A stretch of 37,904 nt of DNA from Acrocarpospora macrocephala (GTDB taxonomy: Bacteria > Actinomycetota > Actinomycetes > Streptosporangiales > Streptosporangiaceae). Positions within the stretch are counted from its first letter, which is position 1, and each line of letters begins with the position of its first letter. The notes below the pieces were generated by a model. It was not told the origin of the DNA. It saw nothing but the letters and a program-made list of their open reading frames with translations, and did no database searches. Positions 33,104 through 37,904 of this stretch are shown here, one piece after another. The position numbers and the translations under genes were made by a program. Location of the stretch: positions 1-37,904 of the forward strand of contig NZ_BLAE01000097.1 in the NCBI RefSeq assembly GCF_009687865.1, written 5' to 3'.

Positions 33104-34017
33104 CCCCGACCATCGTGGTCGCCGGCGCGACCAGCTTCTACCTCTCCCTGGGCGTGGCCGAATTCCCGGTCCACTACCTGCCGACCTGCACGCCCAGGTG
33201 GCTGACCGGCGGCGTCTCCGGCGCGGCCGCCCACATCGCCCGCACCGTGCGCACCCTGGGGAGCCACGCCAGGCTCTGCACGGTCGTCGGCACCGACCTG
33301 GTCGGCGCCGGCATCCGCGCGGACCTGGACGCGCACGGGCTGCTCGGCCCGGGGGTGATCTCCGGCGAGGGCTCCTCGATGGGCGTCGTCCTGGTCGGCC
33401 CCGACGGCCGCCGGATGGGCTACCCGTACCTGGCCCCCGTCAACGACGTCAACTACCCGTTCGACGTGCTCGCCGGGCAGTGCCGGGACGCCGACCTGCT
33501 GGTGCTGACGAACGCGAAGTTCGTCCGCCCGCTGGTGGCCCGCGCGGACGGCCTGGGCATCCCGATCGCGGTGGACGCCCACCTGATCGCGGACCCGGGG
33601 GACCCGTACAACGAGCCGTGGCTGCGGGCCGCGCGCGTGCTGTTCTGCAGCCACGAGCGCCTCCCGGTGCCACCGGAACGCTGGATCGCCGAGATCTTCG
33701 GGCGGTATCCGCGCTGCGCGCTCGTCGGCGTGGGGCTGGGGGCGCGCGGCGCCATGCTGGGCCTGCGGGACGGGCGTCTGATCACGGTCCAGGCGGTCGC
33801 GCCACGCGGCGTGCTCAACACCTCGGGCGCCGGTGACGGGCTGTTCGCCACGTTCCTGCATCTGTGGGTGAGCACCGAGGATCCCGTACGGGCGCTGCAG
33901 GGCGCGGTACTCAACGCGGGCTGGAAGGTCGGCGACCGCACCCCGGCGGGCGCCTCCCTCACCTCGGCCGACCTTCGCGCGATCCCACCACCCCCGACTA
34001 TCGTGGGGTTGTGGTGA
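33100..34017 (+). CDS. PfkB/ribokinase-family sugar or nucleoside kinase
   Basis: The 305-aa product has the PfkB fold. The N-terminal substrate region includes GGVSGAAAHIARTVRTLG (33-50; usual form GGxxxNxA), and the C-terminal signature LNTSGAGDGLFATF near 244 carries the catalytic Asp and the anion hole. The GGVSGAAAH version lacks the usual Asn, which also occurs in divergent members. It would phosphorylate a sugar, nucleoside or similar alcohol with ATP. The ATG at 33100 overlaps the upstream stop. With the CDP-glycerol-transferase-like gene it may make and transfer an activated phosphorylated sugar or polyol (inference). Confidence 0.87.
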   Translation: MTPTIVVAGATSFYLSLGVAEFPVHYLPTCTPRWLTGGVSGAAAHIARTVRTLGSHARLCTVVGTDLVGAGIRADLDAHGLLGPGVISGEGSSMGVVLVGPDGRRMGYPYLAPVNDVNYPFDVLAGQCRDADLLVLTNAKFVRPLVARADGLGIPIAVDAHLIADPGDPYNEPWLRAARVLFCSHERLPVPPERWIAEIFGRYPRCALVGVGLGARGAMLGLRDGRLITVQAVAPRGVLNTSGAGDGLFATFLHLWVSTEDPVRALQGAVLNAGWKVGDRTPAGASLTSADLRAIPPPPTIVGLW

Positions 34018-34034
34018 CATAACTACACAAAGGG

Positions 34035-34058
34035 GTTTTAACGGGATAAATCGGGTAC
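34035..34058 (+). promoter_or_regulatory. Sigma-B-type promoter of the envelope gene pair
   Basis: GTTT (34035-34038), 14 nt and GGGTAC (34053-34058) match the SigB/SigF-family promoter consensus of actinomycetes (GTTT-N14-16-GGGTAY), used in stress and development. Transcription would start about 20 nt before the ATG at 34087, leaving the GAAGGAGG ribosome site in the leader. The surrounding bases are AT-richer than the genes. Confidence 0.6.
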
Positions 34059-34086
34059 GCGAAGTAGATGGGGGAAGGAGGGACCA

Positions 34087-34512
34087 ATGTCTGTCCACCA
34101 GAGAGAGACTCAGTCCACCGCGTCCACCGCCGAGCTCGTGCAGCAGGCGTCCGACCAGGTATCCCGCCTGATCAAGGATGAGATGCGCCTGGCCAGGGCC
34201 GAAGTGGTGGGTAAGGGGCGGCAGGCGAGGACGGGCGCCGCCCTGTTCGGCGGCACCGGCGTCATGGCGCTGCTCGGCGCGGGGGCGCTGGTAGCCTGCG
34301 CGATCATCGCCCTGGCGATCCCGTGGCCGGCCTGGCTGGCCGCCCTGGTCGTCGGCGCCGCCCTGCTGATCATCGCGGGGATCATGGGCGCCATCGGCAA
34401 GAACCGCGTCAAGGGGGCCATGCCGCCCAAGCCGACGCAGGCGGTGAACGGCGTCAAGAGCGACATCGACGCGGTCCGCTCCGGCGTCACCGAGGGGAGG
34501 GCGCATCGATGA
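34087..34512 (+). CDS. Holin-like (Phage_holin_3_6 family) membrane protein
   Basis: The 141-aa protein has a polar N-terminal helix (TAELVQQASDQVSRLIKDEMRLARAE, amphipathic), two membrane helices (GGTGVMALLGAGALVACAII and PAWLAALVVGAALLIIAGIM) and a charged tail. This is the usual form of actinobacterial proteins called phage holin family 3_6, most of which are chromosomal envelope or stress proteins rather than true phage holins. No phage genes are nearby. It is coupled to the DUF3618 gene by ATGA and lies behind a sigma-B-type promoter. Role unknown; modulation of the membrane under stress is a guess. Confidence 0.85.
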   Translation: MSVHQRETQSTASTAELVQQASDQVSRLIKDEMRLARAEVVGKGRQARTGAALFGGTGVMALLGAGALVACAIIALAIPWPAWLAALVVGAALLIIAGIMGAIGKNRVKGAMPPKPTQAVNGVKSDIDAVRSGVTEGRAHR

Positions 34513-35153
34513 CCCGTCCGCACCGGACAGCGTCCGAGGACGTCGCGGCGATCGCGGAAGACGCCGAGCGGACCCGGGAGGAACTCGGCCGGACGGTGGC
34601 CGCCCTCGCCGCCAAGACCGACGTCAAAGGCAGAGCCAAGACCAGCGTCATGGCCAAGGCCCAGACGGCCAAGTCCGGGGCCCACCGGGTCGCGGACAAG
34701 GCCGGCCGGCACCCCGGCGCCGTCTTCGCGACCCTGGCCATGCTCGGGGGCGCGCTGGTCCGGGCCCTGTTCAAGCGCAGGAGACCGCAGCCCCGCGGCC
34801 GCATGTTCGGCGGGCGCCGCCGCGGCGCCATGCCCATGTCCATGCGCTCGCGGCGCCGCCAGGCCAGGGGCGCGAGAGGCATGATGGCGCGCTTGATGAC
34901 CGGGATCATGGGCAGATCCACGAACAAGACCATGATGGGGCGAATGCGCGCTCCCATGGGCAAGTCCATGATGGGGCGAATGCGTGCTCCCATGGGCAAG
35001 ACCATGATGGGCAGAACCATGGGCAAAGCGCGTACTCCTATCGGAAAGACGATGATGGGCGGAAGCATGGGCAGAGCGCGCACGTCCATCGGTAAGACGA
35101 TGGGCAAGACCATGGGATCGCCCGTCCGATATCCCGGCAGGATGACGCGCTGA
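34509..35153 (+). CDS. DUF3618 protein with a Met/Gly/Lys/Arg-rich repeat tail
   Basis: The 214-aa protein begins with a DUF3618 helix (about 10-45; EDAERTREELGRTVAALAAK), then AGRHPGAVFATLAMLGGALV as a single membrane helix (about 65-88), then a very basic stretch. From about residue 120 to the end it is built of short repeats (MMGRMRAPMGK and degenerate TPIGKTMMGG, TSIGKTMGK forms), rich in Met, Gly, Lys and Arg and almost free of acidic residues. Most DUF3618 proteins stop soon after the helix, so the tail is an unusual addition; binding to acidic polymers or DNA is possible. ATG 34509 overlaps the holin-like stop. The stop lies 6 bp from that of the convergent NB-ARC gene. Confidence 0.85.
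   Translation: MTRPHRTASEDVAAIAEDAERTREELGRTVAALAAKTDVKGRAKTSVMAKAQTAKSGAHRVADKAGRHPGAVFATLAMLGGALVRALFKRRRPQPRGRMFGGRRRGAMPMSMRSRRRQARGARGMMARLMTGIMGRSTNKTMMGRMRAPMGKSMMGRMRAPMGKTMMGRTMGKARTPIGKTMMGGSMGRARTSIGKTMGKTMGSPVRYPGRMTR
34932..35003 (+). repeat. Two 36-bp in-frame tandem repeats in the DUF3618 gene
   Basis: Copies begin at 34932 and 34968 and differ at single bases; each encodes MMGRMRAPMGK plus Ser or Thr. More diverged copies follow to about 35120. The 36-bp period keeps the frame, so the tail can lengthen or shorten without breaking the gene. Confidence 0.8.
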
Positions 35154-35159
35154 GCCGCG

Positions 35160-37235
35160 TCATTCCAGCTGGGCGAGCAGCCGGTCCAGCCGGGTGGTGG
35201 CGGAACCCATTCCGTTCAGCACCTGGCGGGCCCGGCTGAGGAGTTCGCGCGCGTCCTCGGGCCGCCCGTGGCGCAGGGCGACCTCGCCCAGCGTCTGGAG
35301 CGCGAACGCCTCGCCCGAGGCGGAGCCAAGCTCGCGCATCACCTGGAGTCCCCGGTTGATGTCCGGCTCGCTCCCCTGGACGCGCCCCAGCAGGATGAGC
35401 GCCCGGGTCCGGTTGTACCGATCGGACTCGGCCGCCTCATACGCCGCCGTCAGGTACGGCACCGCCTCCTCGGCCCGGCCGCTCTCCACCAGCGCCCGGC
35501 CCAGATCGCATCGGGCCAGCGCCACCCGCCTGACCTCACCGGCCGCCTGGTACCCATCGAGCGCCTCGGTGAACAGCCTGATCGCGGCCTCCGGCCGATC
35601 CCGATCCAGCTCCAGCCAGCCGAGCCGCCGATACCCGCCGGCCACCCGATACGCGTTGCCCAGCCCTCGCCAGATCTCCAGCGCCCGCCCGAAATCCTCG
35701 GCGGCCTCGTCCCACCGCCCGAGCGTGCGTAGCGAAACCCCGGTCCTGTTCAGCATCTTGGCCTCGCCGACCGGGTCCCCGGCGGCCCGCGCGGCGGCCA
35801 GCCCGAGCCGATCCACCTCCAGCCGCTCGGCGTAGAAACCGCGATGCAGGAACAGCGGCCACAACGCGTCCACCAGCTGCCAGGCGATCTCGTGCCAGCC
35901 CCGCTCGAACGCGACCTGCGCCGCCGCGCGCAGGTTGCGGAACTCCCGATCCATCCAGTCAAGCCCGTCCGCCGCGTCGGCGAACTCCATCGCCCCCGTT
36001 GCCACTGGAATCCGCCGGTACGGCGCCGCCGCGTCACTGGCCGCCCTGGCGGTGTCCAGAAACCAGCTCACCGCCCGCCGCACGCTCTCCTCCCGCGCGG
36101 TCGCGGAATCCTCCAGCTCGGCCGTCTCCCGCGCGTGCAACCGGACCAGATCGTGAAACCGGTACTCCCCGCCGGGCAAGTCGTCGAGCAGGTTCGCGTC
36201 GGCCAGCACCCCCAGCAGCCGCCGGCTCTCCTCCGGCGGCAGCCCGGCGGCCGCGGCCGCCGCCGCGCCGCCGAAACTCCCCCCGGGAAACAGCCCGAGC
36301 AGCCGGTACAGCCGCGCCGCGTCCGGCGCCAGATTCTGGTACGACAACGTCAGTGCGGCCCGGATCGTCATATCGTCCTCCACAGAAAGCGCGCTGAGCC
36401 GTCGGCTCTCCTGCGCGAGAGCAGCCACCATCTCGGTCAAGGGCCAGCGCGGCCGGGTGGCCAGCCGGGCGGCGGCCACCGACACGGCGAGCGGCACCCC
36501 GGCGCACAGATCCACCAGCTCGGTGGCCGCGGCCAGCTCATCGCCCACCCGATCGTCCCCGAGCGTGTGCCGGAGCAGGTCGAGCCCCGCGTCCACGCCG
36601 AGGCGTTCCACCTGGAGCCCGCGCGCGCCGCCTACCACCAGCCCGGCCAGCCGCCACCTGCTGGTCACCAGGACCATCCCGTCTCCGGACGCGGGCAGCA
36701 GCGGCCGCACCTGCGCCGCCGAGATCGCGTCGTCCAGCACCACCACGATCCGACGCCCGTTCACCAGCGACTGGTAGAGCGCGGCCCGCTCGGCCAGGCC
36801 GCCCGGAATCCGGTCCGGCGCGATCCCGAACGCGCGAATGAACAAACCCAGGACTTCGGCCGGATCGACCGGGGGATCGGTGGCATGTCCGCGTAAATCC
36901 GCGTACAGCTGGCCGTCCGGGAAATGGTCGTGATTCCGGTGCGCCCAATTCAGGCTGAGGGTTGTTTTCCCGACCCCCGCCGGGCCGCTCACCACCACCA
37001 CGACGGGGGACCCGGACGCGGATCGGCGGCCGTTCACCCGATCCAGAAAGGCGAGCGTTTCCCGCCGGTCGATCAGGAGCCCGGCGGGCGGTAACTGGCG
37101 TGGCGTGGGCAACGGAACGGACGTCTGATGAATGTGAATACCGCCTCTGACGTCCCGCGCCTGGACCGCAGGCCCATGCACGGTACCGTCCAGGCTGTTG
37201 ATGTGCTCGCTATGGGGATCTCTGCTCATCACCAT
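35160..37235 (-). CDS. NB-ARC/TPR STAND protein without DNA-binding domain
   Basis: About 690 aa from ATG 37235 (or 37229). A short N-terminal segment with GTVHGPAVQARDVRGGIHIH at 15-34 leads to an NB-ARC ATPase (about 50-400; P-loop GPAGVGKT at 82-89, Walker B RRIVVVLDDA, VLVTSRWRLAGL sensor), a winged-helix part (FHDLVRLHARETAE) and a TPR-like C-terminal array with repeats of the form WDEAAEDFGRALEIWRGLG. It is like the AfsR-type protein at 27972-31085 but lacks the HTH and BTAD, so it probably signals through protein contacts, as STAND sensors do. The start lacks a good ribosome site; the open frame runs further upstream but its codons look non-coding. Confidence 0.85.
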   Translation of the reverse strand: MVMSRDPHSEHINSLDGTVHGPAVQARDVRGGIHIHQTSVPLPTPRQLPPAGLLIDRRETLAFLDRVNGRRSASGSPVVVVVSGPAGVGKTTLSLNWAHRNHDHFPDGQLYADLRGHATDPPVDPAEVLGLFIRAFGIAPDRIPGGLAERAALYQSLVNGRRIVVVLDDAISAAQVRPLLPASGDGMVLVTSRWRLAGLVVGGARGLQVERLGVDAGLDLLRHTLGDDRVGDELAAATELVDLCAGVPLAVSVAAARLATRPRWPLTEMVAALAQESRRLSALSVEDDMTIRAALTLSYQNLAPDAARLYRLLGLFPGGSFGGAAAAAAAGLPPEESRRLLGVLADANLLDDLPGGEYRFHDLVRLHARETAELEDSATAREESVRRAVSWFLDTARAASDAAAPYRRIPVATGAMEFADAADGLDWMDREFRNLRAAAQVAFERGWHEIAWQLVDALWPLFLHRGFYAERLEVDRLGLAAARAAGDPVGEAKMLNRTGVSLRTLGRWDEAAEDFGRALEIWRGLGNAYRVAGGYRRLGWLELDRDRPEAAIRLFTEALDGYQAAGEVRRVALARCDLGRALVESGRAEEAVPYLTAAYEAAESDRYNRTRALILLGRVQGSEPDINRGLQVMRELGSASGEAFALQTLGEVALRHGRPEDARELLSRARQVLNGMGSATTRLDRLLAQLE

Positions 37236-37270
37236 GCAGGAGAAATTAATTCGTACCGTTCGATTGCTTA

Positions 37271-37405
37271 TCACAGAAATCCCGCCAGTTGACTTTCCTC
37301 CCCTCGATAGTAAGGATCTGTAGAGCCTGAGATCCTTTTCAGTGGTGCGGGTCCACTTTCGCTGAGAAGGCGAACCAGTTCGGCGACGTAGCAAATGACA
37401 GCCAT
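37271..37405 (-). CDS. Possible 44-aa leader ORF upstream of the NB-ARC gene
   Basis: ATG 37405 with a weak AGGAA ahead opens 44 codons (MAVICYVAELVRLLSESGPA and onward) that end 36 bp before the NB-ARC start. The first 17 residues could form an amphipathic helix. The group II intron begins 20 bp upstream of it, so a longer gene may have been interrupted. Codon use is mixed and there is no family match, so this is a weak call. Confidence 0.25.
   Translation of the reverse strand: MAVICYVAELVRLLSESGPAPLKRISGSTDPYYRGEESQLAGFL
37312..37337. terminator. 8-bp hairpin followed by TTTTC
   Basis: AAGGATCT (37312-37319) and AGATCCTT (37330-37337) form a perfect stem with a 10-nt loop. On the plus strand the run TTTTC overlaps and follows it, so it could end plus-strand transcription before the intron; on the minus strand it lies in the leader of the NB-ARC gene. 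Confidence 0.4.
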
Positions 37406-37425
37406 GTTTCCTAGTACGGCAGCCG

Positions 37426-37904
37426 GTGCGCCCAGAGATCACGGAGGTGATTGTCCAGCGATCATGACCTGATCGGAAGCTCGTCGTCGCCTGCCGGTGT
37501 GAGTCCGGTCCGGGTAATCGCCAGGGAGCCCGGTAGCAGGCTGGCGGCCCGGTCTGGAAACGGGCCGGGTCGAAGCCCAGCGTCGAAAGCCCCGTTGGGG
37601 GAAGCAACTGAGCGGTCCGTAGCGGAAGCGAAGCCTGCCGCGTCGTTAGACACCGAGAGAGAGCCGAGCCGGGCGACTCACGGCGAAGGCCATGGAAGCG
37701 GTGAAGATCCTGGAGTGCTGCCGTCAGGGACTCTCCGGCGTAAGAGGGCGCGGAACGTTCAGAGGGTGGCGGCGGGAACTGGGGAGGCCCTCCCCGGCCG
37801 GAGCGTGCTGCGGATAGGCGTGGACGACGCCGTCTTATAACCGGTGTGGAGCCGGGAAGTGGGCGGCGGCCGGGAGGGAGTCGGAGGCGGTCGTAGTACC
37901 GATC
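37426..37904 (+). mobile_element. Group II intron, 5' RNA region (runs off the window end)
   Basis: The sequence begins with the group II 5' consensus GTGCGCCCAGA and continues for 479 bp as GC-rich, stem-forming DNA without a convincing reading frame. Landmarks of domain I include repeated GAAA-type loops (GGTCTGGAAACGGGCC, CGTCGAAAGCC) and the GAGCCGGGCGACTCACGG segment. It ends in GGCGGTCGTAGTACCGATC, like the leader before intron-encoded reverse transcriptases, so the maturase gene should start just past the edge. A stem-loop at about 37713-37737 exposes GCTGCCGT, the complement of ACGGCAGC at 37416-37423 in the upstream flank, a candidate EBS1-IBS1 pair although offset by 2 nt from the junction. 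The exact 5' junction is inferred from the consensus. Confidence 0.75.

Noticed and set aside
34087-35153. Prophage remnant suggested by the holin name
   Set aside because: No lysin, tail, integrase or terminase genes nearby; holin 3_6 proteins are common chromosomal proteins and here have a sigma-B-type promoter.
37451-37840. 129-codon open frame on the plus strand at the right end
   Set aside because: It lies in structured group II intron RNA sequence and encodes a low-complexity peptide without a motif.

Overview
The window is high-GC DNA with strongly GC-ending codons, GTG and TTG starts, 1-4 nt start/stop overlaps inside operons and large AfsR-type and NB-ARC regulators. This points to a filamentous actinomycete, probably of the Streptosporangiaceae/Nonomuraea kind (inference from gene content, no search run). 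No rRNA or intact tRNA gene was seen.

Left part (1-11.1 kb). Minus-strand genes encode a D-amino-acid oxidase, a shortened DUF4396 membrane protein with a 35-codon ORF and a strong hairpin just upstream, and an M1 metallopeptidase coupled to a 1282-aa Pls-like single-module peptide synthetase (adenylation, thiolation, six membrane segments, three hexapeptide-repeat domains). A lipoprotein gene and a TSUP permease gene follow on the plus strand. Next is a minus-strand PTS operon (DeoR regulator, EIIB, EIIA, zinc dehydrogenase). It has no EIIC gene, and its HPr gene is reduced to an N-terminal stub fused to the tail of a LuxR-type HTH domain.

Centre (11.2-23.3 kb). A compact plus-strand operon looks like a non-PTS pathway for recovering cell-wall muropeptides: BadF-type amino-sugar kinase, NagZ-like GH3 hexosaminidase, MurR/RpiR regulator, complete Dpp-type ABC importer, double-GNAT acetyltransferase and MurQ etherase. 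After a block of 25-bp tandem repeats comes an AmiE-like serine hydrolase. The expected route is import of muropeptide by the ABC system, trimming by NagZ and AmiE inside the cell, phosphorylation by the kinase and lactyl-ether cleavage by MurQ.

Right of centre (23.7-31.1 kb). A secreted HNH nuclease converges on a family 2B encapsulin operon (shell protein with cyclic-nucleotide-binding domain plus polyprenyl diphosphate synthase). The encapsulin transcript seems to start with a 32-codon ORF that repeats the shell protein's N-terminus. An AT-richer stretch then holds a 41-aa secreted-peptide ORF with a SARP-like promoter and a terminator-like hairpin. It lies directly downstream of a 1037-aa AfsR-type regulator (DNA-binding, BTAD, NB-ARC and TPR domains). 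I regard this regulator-peptide pair as the most likely undescribed system here.

Right end (31.3-37.9 kb). A three-gene operon encodes a CDP-glycerol-transferase-like protein, a protein of unknown family and a PfkB kinase. Two coupled envelope genes (holin-like and DUF3618 with a Met/Gly/Lys/Arg repeat tail) follow a sigma-B-type promoter. A second NB-ARC/TPR protein, without a DNA-binding domain, converges on them. The window ends inside the 5' RNA part of a group II intron that begins near 37426.
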